A stretch of 64,000 nucleotides of DNA from Gp6-AA45 sp035652075 (GTDB lineage Bacteria > Acidobacteriota > Vicinamibacteria > Vicinamibacterales > CAVVIG01), in NCBI GenBank assembly GCA_035652075.1, contig DASREL010000219.1, positions 22,376 to 86,375 on the forward strand. Direction: 5' to 3'. The notes beneath the pieces were generated by a model, which saw nothing but the letters and a program-made list of their open reading frames with translations, made no database searches and was not told the origin of the DNA. Numbering within the stretch: position 1 is the first letter of the stretch; each line of letters begins with the position of its first letter. Below, one piece after another: positions 26,414 to 35,692 of this stretch. A program made the translations under genes and the position numbers.

Positions 26414-28204
26414 ATGCCCCTGGTCGCGTTGGACGGCGTCTCGATCGGATTTGGCCATCTGCCGCTGCTCGACGCTGCCACGCTGCATGTCGAGGCTCGC
26501 GAACGGATAGCGCTGATCGGCCGCAACGGGACCGGCAAGTCGACGTTGCTGAAGATCGTCAACGGCGACGTCGCGCCGGACGCCGGGACGGTGTGGCGCC
26601 AACCGGCCCTGCGCATCGCACGGCTCGAGCAGGATGTGCCCCTGTCGGACCCGCGGACCGTGTTCGACGTCGTCGCCGAAGGGCACACGCATCACCTGGA
26701 CGAAGACGAAGCGTGGCTGCGCGAACATCACGTGGACGTCGTCCTGTCGCGGCTCGATCTTCGGGCAGACGCGATCGTCGAGCAGCTCTCCGGTGGCTGG
26801 CGCCGGCGCGTGTTGCTGGCGCGCGCGCTCGTCGGCCAACCGGACGTGCTGCTGCTCGACGAACCGACGAATCATCTCGACATCGACGCGATCACATGGC
26901 TCGAGACGTTTCTCGCCGACTTCGCGGGTGCCGTGTTGTTCGTCACACACGATCGCGCTTTTCTGCAGCGCCTCGCCACGCGCATCGTCGAGCTCGATCG
27001 CGGCCGGCTGACGTCGTGGCCGGGCGACTACGCCACCTACCTGCGCCGCAAAGACGAAGCGCTCGCGAACGAAGCGACGGAGCAGGCACGGTTCGACAAG
27101 AAGCTCGCCGAAGAGGAAGTGTGGCTGCGGCAAGGCATCAAGGCGCGCCGAACACGGAACGAAGGCCGGGTGCGCGCATTGATGGCGATGCGCGCGCAGC
27201 GCGCCGCCCGTCGCGAGCAGATCGGCAGCGCGCGGCTTGACGTCGAGCGCGCCGATCCGTCCGGCAAACTCGTCTTCGAGGCCGAACACATCGCGAAGCG
27301 GTACGGCGACCGCGACGTCGTGCGCGATTTCTCGGTCCGCATCATGCGCGGCGATCGCATCGGGTTGATCGGTCCGAATGGATCGGGCAAGACGACGCTG
27401 CTGCGGATGCTGATTGGCGATCTGGCGCCTGATGCGGGCGAGGTCCGCGTCGGCGCCAACGTGCAGATCGCGTACTACGATCAACAGCGCGAACAACTGG
27501 ATCCCGAACGCACGGTGTTCGAAACCGTGGGCGACGGCAACGACACGATCACAGCCAACGGCCGCACGCGTCACGTCCACGCGTACCTGCGCGACTTTCT
27601 GTTCTCGGACGAGCGCGCGCGATCGCCGGTCAAGGCGCTCTCGGGCGGCGAGCGCAATCGCCTGCTCCTCGCTCGCCTGTTCACGCGGCCCGCGAACGTG
27701 CTGGTCCTCGACGAACCGACCAACGATCTCGATCTGGAAACACTGGAATTGCTCGAGGAGCAACTGATCGAATGGCCCGGCACGCTGCTGCTCGTGACAC
27801 ACGACCGCACGTTCCTCGACAACGTCGTCACGAGCACGTTCGCGTTCGAGGGCGACGGCATCGTCCGCGAATACGTGGGTGGGTACGAGGATTGGGTGCG
27901 GCAAAGGCAACCACAGACAACACAGAACGCACAGAAGAAAGAAAAGGCGCCCGTGGGTTCTGTGCGTTCCGTGGTCGCTTCAAAGCGCCTGTCATACAAA
28001 GAACAGCGCGAACTCGCGGCGCTGCCAGCTCAGATCGAGGGCCTGGAAGAAGAGCAGCGGCAGTTGACCGCCCGCATCGGGGGGGCCGATTTCTACAAAG
28101 AGGACGCCGAATCGATCCGTTCGGCTCTGGCGCGATCCGACGAACTAACCAGCTTGATATCAGCAGCTTACGAGAGGTGGCACGAGCTGGAAGAGCGGGC
28201 CTGA
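26414..28204 (+). CDS. uup: ABC-F family ATPase, Uup-like
   Basis: 596 residues with two ABC ATPase domains: Walker A GRNGTGKST (about residue 37) and GPNGSGKTT (about 320), signatures LSGGWRRR and LSGGERNR, Walker B LLLDEPTNHLD and LVLDEPTNDLD. The interdomain linker (about 215-280) is the charged ABC-F segment that reaches the ribosomal P site. A C-terminal coiled coil (about 530-596, KRLSYKEQRELAAL) is typical of Uup. Uup acts on ribosome assembly and translation rather than transport. Residues about 499-521, before the coiled coil, come from an inserted inverted repeat. Confidence 0.93.
   Translation: MPLVALDGVSIGFGHLPLLDAATLHVEARERIALIGRNGTGKSTLLKIVNGDVAPDAGTVWRQPALRIARLEQDVPLSDPRTVFDVVAEGHTHHLDEDEAWLREHHVDVVLSRLDLRADAIVEQLSGGWRRRVLLARALVGQPDVLLLDEPTNHLDIDAITWLETFLADFAGAVLFVTHDRAFLQRLATRIVELDRGRLTSWPGDYATYLRRKDEALANEATEQARFDKKLAEEEVWLRQGIKARRTRNEGRVRALMAMRAQRAARREQIGSARLDVERADPSGKLVFEAEHIAKRYGDRDVVRDFSVRIMRGDRIGLIGPNGSGKTTLLRMLIGDLAPDAGEVRVGANVQIAYYDQQREQLDPERTVFETVGDGNDTITANGRTRHVHAYLRDFLFSDERARSPVKALSGGERNRLLLARLFTRPANVLVLDEPTNDLDLETLELLEEQLIEWPGTLLLVTHDRTFLDNVVTSTFAFEGDGIVREYVGGYEDWVRQRQPQTTQNAQKKEKAPVGSVRSVVASKRLSYKEQRELAALPAQIEGLEEEQRQLTARIGGADFYKEDAESIRSALARSDELTSLISAAYERWHELEERA
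27910..27975. repeat. Inverted repeat in frame within the ABC-F gene
   Basis: Arms GAACGCACAGAA (27925-27936) and TTCTGTGCGTTC (27958-27969) are a perfect 12-bp inverted repeat with a 21-bp spacer. The outer parts ACCAC and GTGGT also pair. The left arm is a CACAGA-type tandem. It encodes a Gln/Thr then Ser/Val-rich linker between ATPase domain 2 and the C-terminal coiled coil, without breaking the frame. Confidence 0.85.
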
Positions 28205-28245
28205 GCCGCTCCGCGCCCTGTTGGCGCGTGACCTAGCAAGCAGCA

Positions 28246-28977
28246 ATGGTCCGCAACCGTCTTCTTCCGTTCGCCTTCGCCATCATCTGGGGCACCGCCG
28301 TCTCCACGTCGGCACAGGAAGTTGCCGGGACGACCACGACGACACCCGTTGGTTTTCAATTCGACGTCAACGTCAGCAATGTCGTTCGCGCGGCCGCAGA
28401 CGACTGCGCGCCATTGCAGGCATCGGCACGACAGGTCGGCGCCACGCTGACGTGCGATGCCACGTCGCGCATGCCGGCCTGGGACCTGAACGCGACGATG
28501 ACGCTCTACAAGTTCGTGGGCATCAAAGTCGGATTTCTCGACGTGGGGCAGGTACGCGTCCGGGCGAATGCCGCCGCCGAATCGGTGACCGACGCATTTG
28601 TGATCGGTTCGACGTTCGCGCAGGACAGCGTCTTCGGCCGGGCGCGCGGCGTCACCCTCCTGGGCGTCGCGCGCCTGCCGATGCGGCGCGTCGTCCCGTT
28701 TGTCGAGGCCGGCGTGTGGCACTGGTCGGCGACGACCGCATCACACACGCAGGTCGGCAACACCGTCAACGCGGTGCCGACGCTGGTCGACGTGCACGAT
28801 GCAAGCGGCACCGTGCAGAACTGGGATCCGGTTGTGGGCGGCGGCGTCGAAATCTGGCTGTCGAAGTACCTCGCCCTTGACGCCGGCGTCCGCAGCATCG
28901 TGCTCAGTACATCGACCGACCTGGTGCATCAGCGGTTCACATCGATGTCTTTCGGCATCAAAGCAGGGCGACGCTAA
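28246..28977 (+). CDS. Secreted hypothetical protein, probable outer-membrane beta-barrel
   Basis: 243 residues, not recognised. Signal peptide (VRNRLLPFAFAIIWGTAVSTSAQ) and alternating aromatic/aliphatic strands, for example VGIKVGFLDVGQVRVRAN, RRVVPFVEAGVWHWSATT and KYLALDAGVRSIVLST, end in MSFGIKAGRR. This pattern is that of small OmpA/OmpW-like beta-barrels with repeated glycine-aromatic turns. Two Cys residues (CAPLQAS and LTCDATS) could form a disulfide. No operon partner: the ABC-F gene ends 41 bases upstream and ilvE converges 77 bases downstream. Confidence 0.6.
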   Translation: MVRNRLLPFAFAIIWGTAVSTSAQEVAGTTTTTPVGFQFDVNVSNVVRAAADDCAPLQASARQVGATLTCDATSRMPAWDLNATMTLYKFVGIKVGFLDVGQVRVRANAAAESVTDAFVIGSTFAQDSVFGRARGVTLLGVARLPMRRVVPFVEAGVWHWSATTASHTQVGNTVNAVPTLVDVHDASGTVQNWDPVVGGGVEIWLSKYLALDAGVRSIVLSTSTDLVHQRFTSMSFGIKAGRR

Positions 28978-29054
28978 TGCTGATCTGGAATCCCGAATCC
29001 CTCGTCGAACCACCGGCGCCGCATCTCTACGGGCGAATGGTCGCGTGGATCAAC

Positions 29055-29996
29055 TCACACCTTGAACGTTGCCGCAAACTCCTGAGCGGCTGGTGACGGG
29101 TTGATCGGCGTGCCCTGCATGCGCACGAGTTCGTGATAGGACTGCAGAATCCTGCCGGTGATCGGCCCGACGCCGCCGGTCCCAATCGTCCTGTCGTCGA
29201 CCGAGACAACGGGTACGACCTCCGCTGCGGTGCCGCAGATAAATGCTTCGCGCGCCGTCCACACATCGAACAAGGTAAACGGTGACTCGTCCGCGCGGAT
29301 GCCGAGGCTTGCCGCGATCCCCAGAATCGTCTCGCGCGTGATCCCTTTCAGATTCGTCGCGGTCGGCGGCGTCACCAGACCGCCCGACGTCACGATGAAG
29401 AAGTTGTCGACCGTGGCTTCGGCAACGTAGCCGCTCGGGTCGAGCATCAGCGCTTCGTCGGCGCCGCGGTCGTTGGCTTCGATCCGCGCGAGCACATTGT
29501 TCATGTAGTTCAACGACTTGATCGCCGGGCTGAGCGCCTCGATCGAGTTGCGCCGGAAGGTCGAGGTCACGACGCGGATGCCCTTCGACGGCGCGGCGTA
29601 AATCGACAGCGTCTTGCGCGGGATGACGATCACTTCTGGCCGCGGGCACTTGCGCGGATCGACGCCGAGATCTCCGGGGCCGCGCGTGACAACGACGCGC
29701 AGGTACCCGTCGACGATGTCGTTGCGCCGGCAGGCGTCGAGGATGATGTCGCACATGTCGGATTGGGTGTGCGGGATCTCGAGACGAATCGCTTTCGCCG
29801 AATCGAACAGCCGCTCGACATGGCGTTCGAGCTTGAAGACGCGCCCGTTGTACGCCCGGATGCCCTCGAAGACGCCGTCGCCGTACAGCAGGCCGTGATC
29901 GAAGACGCTGACCGCCGCATCGGCCGGGGAGCGGAAGGTGCCGCTCACGTAGATCGATTCGTTGCTAGAATTGGACTGGTTCAACGCGCCACTCAT
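29055..29996 (-). CDS. ilvE: Branched-chain amino acid aminotransferase
   Basis: About 313 residues from ATG 29996. Class IV PLP aminotransferase: FDHGLLYGDGVFEGIRAYNG near the N-terminus, the PLP lysine in IKSLNYMNNVLA, the glutamate in EATVDNFFIV, and EAFICGTAAEVVPV near the end. It exchanges amino groups between branched-chain 2-oxo acids and glutamate. Two ATGs just upstream (30008, 30005) are in frame, but using them would overlap the ATG of the divergent MocR gene. 29996 keeps a normal lead into the IYVSGTF strand. Confidence 0.9.
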   Translation of the reverse strand: MSGALNQSNSSNESIYVSGTFRSPADAAVSVFDHGLLYGDGVFEGIRAYNGRVFKLERHVERLFDSAKAIRLEIPHTQSDMCDIILDACRRNDIVDGYLRVVVTRGPGDLGVDPRKCPRPEVIVIPRKTLSIYAAPSKGIRVVTSTFRRNSIEALSPAIKSLNYMNNVLARIEANDRGADEALMLDPSGYVAEATVDNFFIVTSGGLVTPPTATNLKGITRETILGIAASLGIRADESPFTLFDVWTAREAFICGTAAEVVPVVSVDDRTIGTGGVGPITGRILQSYHELVRMQGTPINPSPAAQEFAATFKV

Positions 29997-30006
29997 GCCA
30001 CGCATC

Positions 30007-31509
30007 ATGCCGAAAACAGGCCATCGTCAAACCGTCCAATGGATCAATGGACTATCTCGAACGCTGCCGCGAACGCGTCCCATCTACCGCCATCTGGTTA
30101 CCCTGCTCGAAGACGGCATCTCGCGCGGTGACGTGCCGCCGGGCGTGCGCCTGCCACCGGAACGCGACCTCGCACGCACGCTGCGCGTCAGTCGCGCGAC
30201 CGTCGTCAGCGCGTACCGCGAGCTCGAAGCGCGCGGGCTGCTGCGCGGCTACGTCGGGCGCGGCACGTTCGTGTCGGCGAAGCCCGACGGCGCCAGCGCG
30301 CCCTTCGCGTGGCGCGGCAAGATGTCTGCGGCGGCGCTCAACTCCAGCGACACCACGGTCCGCGATCTGGTGAGCGCCGCGGCGAATCCCGCGCTGTTGT
30401 CGCTCGCGGCCGGCGTGCCGGCGCTCGACTGCTTTCCGACGGAAGCATTCCAGCAGGCGACCAACGATGTGCTCGCGCGGCATGCGTCGTCCTTGATTCC
30501 GTGGCGTCACGGCGCGACCGAGGGGCTGCCGGCGTTTCGCGACGCCCTCGCCGCGCGGTTCGGCGGCGATCCGGAACACATCCTGGTCATCGGCGGCGCG
30601 CAGCAGGGCCTCGACTTGCTGACGCGCTGCCTGGTCGATCCCGGTGACGCGGTGATCGTCGATCGTCCCGGCTACGTCGGCGCGATTCAGACGTTTCGCA
30701 CCGCGGGTGCGCGGCTTCTGGGCTGGGACGTCGCGCGCGCGGATCTCGACGAGCTCGAAGAACTCCTCTTGCGATACCGGCCGAAACTCATTTACACGAA
30801 TCCGACGCACCATAATCCGACCGGCGTGACGATGCCGATCCGGACGCGGCGCGAACTGCTCGAGCTCGCGGCGCGATATCGGGTGCCGATCGTCGAGGAC
30901 GATACGTATCGCGAGCTTTCGCTCAACGCGCCGCCGCCCCCGTCGCTGTTCAAACTCGACGACTCGCACCGTGTCGTCATTCGCGTCAACAGCTTCTCGA
31001 AGATGCTCGCGCCGGGGCTCCGCCTCGGGTGGATCAGTGCCGTCAAGTCGATCGTCGACCAGCTGTCGCTGATCAAGCAGCAGGTCGATCCGCACACGCA
31101 GAACCTGTCGCAGCTGGTCGTCTGCGAGCTGCTCGAGCGCGGCGTCTTCGACCGGCACGTCACGACGTTGAAGAACGAGCATCGCCGCCGACGCGATGCG
31201 ATGGTCCAGGCGCTGCGGCAGCACGTTCCACCCGCATCGCTTCGCTACGCGATTCCGGAAGGGGGCATGTATCTGTGGTGTCAGCTGCCGAGCCACATCA
31301 GCGCGCGTGCCGTCCAGGACCATGCGCGGCGCGAGTCGGTCATGGTGGTGACCGGTGAGCCGTTCTACGTAGATCAGGGCGGGTCGCACCAGCTGCGCAT
31401 CTGCTACACGTCGGAGCCGCCGGTGCGCGCCGAACGCGCCGCCCGCACGCTCGCGCGCGCGATTGCCGCGGCGGCCTCTGAACGGCCGGCCGCCGTGCGG
31501 CTCGTTTAA
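30007..31509 (+). CDS. MocR-type GntR regulator / PLP aminotransferase fusion
   Basis: About 500 residues. An N-terminal GntR winged helix (about 20-90: PPGVRLPPERDLARTLRVSR, GLLRGYVGRGTFV) is joined to a fold-type I aminotransferase (about 115-490) with GGAQQGLDLLTRCLVD, YTNPTHHNPTG and the PLP lysine in RVNSFSKMLAPGLRLGW. Such proteins are either PLP- or amino-acid-responsive regulators (PdxR, GabR) or 2-aminoadipate-type transaminases that kept the HTH. The start overlaps the divergent ilvE start region, so control of ilvE is plausible but not shown. Confidence 0.9.
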   Translation: MPKTGHRQTVQWINGLSRTLPRTRPIYRHLVTLLEDGISRGDVPPGVRLPPERDLARTLRVSRATVVSAYRELEARGLLRGYVGRGTFVSAKPDGASAPFAWRGKMSAAALNSSDTTVRDLVSAAANPALLSLAAGVPALDCFPTEAFQQATNDVLARHASSLIPWRHGATEGLPAFRDALAARFGGDPEHILVIGGAQQGLDLLTRCLVDPGDAVIVDRPGYVGAIQTFRTAGARLLGWDVARADLDELEELLLRYRPKLIYTNPTHHNPTGVTMPIRTRRELLELAARYRVPIVEDDTYRELSLNAPPPPSLFKLDDSHRVVIRVNSFSKMLAPGLRLGWISAVKSIVDQLSLIKQQVDPHTQNLSQLVVCELLERGVFDRHVTTLKNEHRRRRDAMVQALRQHVPPASLRYAIPEGGMYLWCQLPSHISARAVQDHARRESVMVVTGEPFYVDQGGSHQLRICYTSEPPVRAERAARTLARAIAAAASERPAAVRLV

Positions 31510-31518
31510 ACTTGCCGG

Positions 31519-31869
31519 ATGCGTCTCATCAATCGGACGGCGATCTCGATCGTCGGCGCGCAACCGTACGTCGACTGGACCCGCACGACCGACTCGACCA
31601 TCGATCGCGGCGCGTTGACGGTGGCGCGCGCGACGCCGTTCGGGACGGCGGTGCTCCTCCCCGAGCTCGAGCTCGAGGAAGACGTGCAGGAGTGGGTCGA
31701 AGAGAACGCCGATTGGTTGTTCGAACTGCAGTTGTCGGCGTGGACCGACGATGAGTCCGCCTGGCCGACGCCACGCGATCTGAAAATGTTCAAGGAATGG
31801 TTTCGCGTCGACATCCACAACATGGTCGTGGACGTGGCCGAGACCGACATCGAAGGAGAAGAGCTGTGA
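31519..31869 (+). CDS. Conserved hypothetical acidic protein
   Basis: 116 residues, not recognised. It begins MRLINRTAISIVGAQPYVDW and has a strongly acidic middle (LPELELEEDVQEWVEENADW), then aromatic segments (FELQLSAW, MFKEWFRVDIHNMVVDV). No signal peptide, membrane segment or metal motif; probably a small cytosolic alpha/beta protein. A TAAACT hexamer ends 6 nt before the ATG, suggesting a leaderless transcript. It overlaps the Dabb gene (GTGA), so the two are likely co-translated. Confidence 0.7.
   Translation: MRLINRTAISIVGAQPYVDWTRTTDSTIDRGALTVARATPFGTAVLLPELELEEDVQEWVEENADWLFELQLSAWTDDESAWPTPRDLKMFKEWFRVDIHNMVVDVAETDIEGEEL
31853..31858 (+). promoter_or_regulatory. Shine-Dalgarno site fixing the Dabb-protein start
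   Basis: AAGGAG, 7 nt upstream of GTG 31866. It supports the GTG that overlaps the previous stop codon rather than further-upstream in-frame codons. Confidence 0.75.
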
Positions 31870-32153
31870 TTCTTCACCTGGTCTGCTTCAAGTACAAGCC
31901 CGACGTGGATGCCGCGGCGCGCGAACGCCACCGCGCCCTGCTGCGCACGTTACAGACGTTAGACGGAATCAGCGACCTGAAGGTTGGCGAGGACGTCGTG
32001 CGATCCACGCGATCGTACGACACCGGCCTCGCCGTCACGTTTCGCGACCGCGCCGCGCTCGACGCGTACGCGAAGGATCCGCGTCACGTCCCAGTTGCGC
32101 AACTCGGATCGTCCATCAGCGAACACGTCGTCGCGGTCGATTTCGAAATTTAG
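31866..32153 (+). CDS. Dabb-family stress-responsive alpha-beta barrel protein
   Basis: 95 residues from GTG 31866. The N-terminal ILHLVCFKYKPDVDAAARER and the later HVPVAQLGSSISEHVVAVDF match the Dabb (stress-responsive A/B barrel) domain, a dimeric ferredoxin-like fold of unclear chemistry in bacteria. It fills the whole protein. It overlaps the acidic hypothetical gene upstream by 4 bases and has a good ribosome site inside that gene, so it is the second cistron of a two-gene unit. Confidence 0.85.
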   Translation: MILHLVCFKYKPDVDAAARERHRALLRTLQTLDGISDLKVGEDVVRSTRSYDTGLAVTFRDRAALDAYAKDPRHVPVAQLGSSISEHVVAVDFEI

Positions 32154-32195
32154 TGCCGTCCGTTCTTCGCGAATTCGGACATCAAACTTTCCGCG

Positions 32196-32831
32196 ATGGC
32201 GTCCGTCCAACGACGCAAGATGTCCATCGCGATCACGCTCGCCGTCCTCGTCGTCACGGTCACGCCGCAAACGCCGGCGGTGACGCCGACACTCGTCGCA
32301 CACGTCATCGAAGAAGTCGACGCGATTTGGAAACCGGCTGGTCTGTCGATTGTGTGGAACCGGCAACCGGTCGTCGAGCCGTCGCTGCACGTGACGATCG
32401 GGCCGGCGCGCGGCTCCGCGTCTGCGCGCGATTCGGTCGAGCCGTTGGGCTGGATTCTGTTCGAGTCGAATCGGCCGCAACCGAACATCTACGTGTCGCT
32501 TGCGAATGCGACCGAGCTGCTGCAGAACTCCCGCGGCGTCGTCGGCCACTCGAGCGGGATGCCGATCGTCGAGCGCGAAGCGTACTTGAGCCGCGCAATG
32601 GGCCGCGCGCTGGCACACGAGATCGGCCACTACCTGCTCGCGTCGCGCGATCACAGCCGCAGCGGGTTGATGAAAGCGACGCGCACGGCGGCCGAGTTCT
32701 TCGCGATCGACCGCGTGCGATTCGAACTGTCGACGACGGAACGAGCCATCGTCGAAGAGCGGATGAGCGGACTCCGGTTGGCTGACGCGGCGGCGGCGGC
32801 CGGCCGGAAACGGGCAACGGCGCAGCACTAG
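32196..32831 (+). CDS. Secreted zincin-like metallopeptidase candidate
   Basis: 211 residues. A basic start and hydrophobic segment (MSIAITLAVLVVTV) act as a signal peptide; ATG 32220 is an alternative start. The zinc motif HEIGHYLLASRDHS puts H141, E142 and H145 in an HExxH helix, with H153 as a possible third ligand, and SGLM just after it may be a metzincin-like Met-turn. The spacing to the third His is two residues longer than in classical metzincins. Substrate unknown. It lies 32 bases upstream of a secreted M14-family gene. Confidence 0.6.
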   Translation: MASVQRRKMSIAITLAVLVVTVTPQTPAVTPTLVAHVIEEVDAIWKPAGLSIVWNRQPVVEPSLHVTIGPARGSASARDSVEPLGWILFESNRPQPNIYVSLANATELLQNSRGVVGHSSGMPIVEREAYLSRAMGRALAHEIGHYLLASRDHSRSGLMKATRTAAEFFAIDRVRFELSTTERAIVEERMSGLRLADAAAAAGRKRATAQH

Positions 32832-32863
32832 CCTCCAGGCTCCAGAGGAGCTACCATCCGCGG

Positions 32864-35692
32864 ATGCTCAAAAAGTTCTTCGCCCTTTTCGCGCTGGTCT
32901 GCGCACTAGGCATCGCTGCGCCTCGCGCGCAGACGAAGCTGCCGAGAGTCACGTCGCCGAAAGAGTTCTTCGGGCACGACATCGGCGACGACTATTACCT
33001 CGCCACGTACACGCAGTACACCGAGTACCTGCGCAAGCTCGAAAAAGAGTCGCCGCGCATGACCGTCGTCGACATCGGCAAGACCGAGGAAGGGCGCTCG
33101 CAGCTCACCGCAATCATCACGTCGCCAGACAATCACAAGAAACTGGCGCAGATCAAAGAGACGAATCGAAAACTCGCGCTCGCCGACGGCATCTCGGAGG
33201 ATCAGGCGCACCAGCTCGCGCTGACCGGCAAGTCCGTCGTCTGGATCGACGGCGGCATTCACGCCACAGAGGTCCTCGGCGCGCAGCAGTTGATCGAGCT
33301 CGTCTACCGCCTCAATTCGAAGAACGATGCCGAAACGCTGCGGATCCTCAACGACGACGTCATCCTCTGCACGATCCTGAATCCGGACGGCATGGAACTC
33401 GTGTCGAACTGGTACATGCGCGAGAAGGACGAAAAGCGGCGGACGACGAACGGCGTGCCGCGGCTGTATCAGAAGTACGTCGGTCACGACGACAACCGCG
33501 ACTTCTACATGCTGAACATGTCGGAGAGCGTCAACGAGATCAAGATGATCGATCGTGAGTGGTATCCGGTCATCACCTACGATCATCACCAGACCGGTCC
33601 GGCCGGCGCCGTGTTGTTCGCACCGCCGTTCCGCGATCCGTACAACTACAACTTCGACCCGTTGGTCGTTCTCGGTATCGACACCGTGGGGTCGGCCATG
33701 CACACGCGGCTCGCCGCCGAGAACAAGCCGGGCGCGGTCATGCGATCCGGGTCGACGTATTCGACCTGGTACAACGGCGGCATGCGGACCACGTCGTACT
33801 TCCACAACCAGATCGGACTCCTGACCGAAACGATCGGCAATCCGACACCGGTCGAGATTCCGTTCGTCCCCGACATGCAGCTGCCGCGGGGCGATGTTCC
33901 GAATCCGATCGCGCCGGGCATCTTCAAGTTCCGCACCGCGATCGAATACGAGATGACGAACAACTGGGCAGTCCTCGACCTGGCCTCGAAGCGGAAGGAA
34001 GACTTCCTCTTCAACATGTACAAGATGGCGAAGAACGCGATCGAGCGCGGGAACAAAGACAGTTGGACGATTCATCCGAAGCGGATCGCCGCGGTGCGTG
34101 CGGCGATTGGTGACACCGAGGCGAGTGGGGCGGGCAGGGCAGGTGGCGCGGGGCGGGGCGGCGGTGGCGGCAATGCTGCGCCGGCGTCGCTGTACGACAG
34201 CGTGCTTCACGATCCGAAGATGCGCGATCCGCGCGGCTTCATCGTGCCGTCCGATCAACCGGATTTTGCGACGGCGACGAAGTTCATCAACATTCTGATC
34301 AAGGGCGGCGTGACGGTCCACCGTGCAACGGCAGCATTCACCGTCAACGGCAAGCTGTATCCGGCCGGCTCGTACGTCGTGAAAACCGCACAGCCGTTCC
34401 GACCCCACGTGCTCGACATGTTCGAGCCGCAGGATCATCCGGACGACATCCCGTACCCCGGCGGTCCACCGCGTCCGCCGTACGACGTCACCGGCTACAA
34501 CCTGTCGTACTCGATGGGCGTCGTCTTCGATCGCATCCTCGACGGGTTCGATGGACCGTTCGAGAAGATTCCCGATGTCGTCACGCTGACCGGCAAAGTT
34601 GCGCAAGCGCCGCGCGGCGGCGCGTACGTGATTGACGCGAGGGTGAACGACGCGTTCGTCGCCGCCAATCGATTGCTGAAGGCGAAGCAGCAGGTCATGC
34701 GCGCGACGGCGCCGTTCACGATGAACGGCAAGTCGTACGCGGCAGGTTCGTTCCTGATCCCGGCGACGGCGGAGGCGACCGCGATCGTGGAAAAGGTCGC
34801 GATCGACAAGGGGCTGACGATCGACGCGGGGCAGACCGTCCCGACCGGTGAACACGGACCGGTCGCAATGAAACCCGTGCGCATCGGATTGTGGGATCAA
34901 TACGGCGGATCGATGCCTTCTGGCTGGACGCGATGGGTGTTCGAGCAATTCGAGTTTCCCTTTGAAGTCGTGTATCCACAAACGCTCGATGCTGGAAACC
35001 TCAACGCGAAGTTCGACGTGCTGGTGTTCGTCGACGGCGGAATCCCAGGTGGCGACGGCGGCGGACGAGGCGGCGGGTTCGGCGGACAGCCGGCGGCCGA
35101 CACAGTCCCGTCAGAGTTCCGTGGATGGCTCGGCCGGGTGACGGTCTCGAAGACCGTTCCGGAGCTGAAGAAATTTGTCGAGAACGGCGGCACCATCGTG
35201 ACGATCGGATCGTCGACCGCGCTCGGCCATCATCTCGGGCTGCCGATTCGTGACGCCTTGACCGAGGTCGTCAACGGCGCGCCGCGGCCGCTCCCGCGGG
35301 AAAAGTTCTACGTGCCCGGATCCATCCTCGACGCACGCGTCGACAACACGAATCCGATCGCGTACGGCATGTCGGACCGCACGTACGTGATGTTCGATCT
35401 CAGTCCTGCGTTTCGGCTCGAGCCCGAGGCGGCAATCAAAGGCGTGAAGCCGGTCGTGTGGTTCGACTCGGCGGCGCCGTTGCGCAGCGGCTGGGCGTGG
35501 GGACAGCAATACCTCGATCAGGCCGTCGCCGTTGTCGATGCGTCGGTCGGCAAGGGACACGTCGTGCTGTTCGGACCAGAGGTCCTCTGGCGCGCGCAAC
35601 CGCACGCGACCTTCAAGATGTTCTTCAACGGGATTTACTACGGCGGCGCCGATCAGAACGCGATGCGAATGAATCCGACGCGGAATCCGTAG
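32864..35692 (+). CDS. Secreted M14-family zinc carboxypeptidase-like protein
   Basis: 942 residues. Signal peptide (LKKFFALFALVCALGIAAP, RAQ). The N-terminal third is an M14 peptidase domain: GKTEEGRSQ, zinc pair in GGIHATEVLG (H133, E136), LNPDGMELVSNW, and a third His expected in YDHHQTGP. The C-terminal two thirds are an extra region seen in large M14 proteins of this type, with a class-I-glutamine-amidotransferase-like segment near the end. A Gly/Ala/Arg-rich tract (about 417-435) comes from a 9-bp repeat. The end overlaps the convergent PilZ gene by 40 bases. A TACCAT hexamer ends 6 nt before the ATG. Confidence 0.85.
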   Translation: MLKKFFALFALVCALGIAAPRAQTKLPRVTSPKEFFGHDIGDDYYLATYTQYTEYLRKLEKESPRMTVVDIGKTEEGRSQLTAIITSPDNHKKLAQIKETNRKLALADGISEDQAHQLALTGKSVVWIDGGIHATEVLGAQQLIELVYRLNSKNDAETLRILNDDVILCTILNPDGMELVSNWYMREKDEKRRTTNGVPRLYQKYVGHDDNRDFYMLNMSESVNEIKMIDREWYPVITYDHHQTGPAGAVLFAPPFRDPYNYNFDPLVVLGIDTVGSAMHTRLAAENKPGAVMRSGSTYSTWYNGGMRTTSYFHNQIGLLTETIGNPTPVEIPFVPDMQLPRGDVPNPIAPGIFKFRTAIEYEMTNNWAVLDLASKRKEDFLFNMYKMAKNAIERGNKDSWTIHPKRIAAVRAAIGDTEASGAGRAGGAGRGGGGGNAAPASLYDSVLHDPKMRDPRGFIVPSDQPDFATATKFINILIKGGVTVHRATAAFTVNGKLYPAGSYVVKTAQPFRPHVLDMFEPQDHPDDIPYPGGPPRPPYDVTGYNLSYSMGVVFDRILDGFDGPFEKIPDVVTLTGKVAQAPRGGAYVIDARVNDAFVAANRLLKAKQQVMRATAPFTMNGKSYAAGSFLIPATAEATAIVEKVAIDKGLTIDAGQTVPTGEHGPVAMKPVRIGLWDQYGGSMPSGWTRWVFEQFEFPFEVVYPQTLDAGNLNAKFDVLVFVDGGIPGGDGGGRGGGFGGQPAADTVPSEFRGWLGRVTVSKTVPELKKFVENGGTIVTIGSSTALGHHLGLPIRDALTEVVNGAPRPLPREKFYVPGSILDARVDNTNPIAYGMSDRTYVMFDLSPAFRLEPEAAIKGVKPVVWFDSAAPLRSGWAWGQQYLDQAVAVVDASVGKGHVVLFGPEVLWRAQPHATFKMFFNGIYYGGADQNAMRMNPTRNP
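34127..34153. repeat. GC-rich 9-bp repeat tract in the M14 gene
   Basis: Units GGGGCGGGC, AGGGCAGGT and GGCGCGGGG encode a Gly/Ala/Arg tract. They match, with few changes, units in the hydrolase gene at 60020-60046. Confidence 0.7.

Noticed and set aside
26384..27910. A 508-codon open frame opposite the ABC-F gene, and similar ones opposite the MocR, M14 and second RND pump genes.
   Set aside because: All show the low-complexity Arg/Asp/His composition of antisense frames in high-GC genes and lie fully over genes with clear motifs.
28205..28245. GCGCC/GGCGC stem between the ABC-F gene and the next gene as a terminator.
   Set aside because: Only five base pairs and no T run follow it.
28978..29054. 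Small RNA or gene in the 77-base gap between convergent genes.
   Set aside because: No coding frame, stem or repeat of note was seen.
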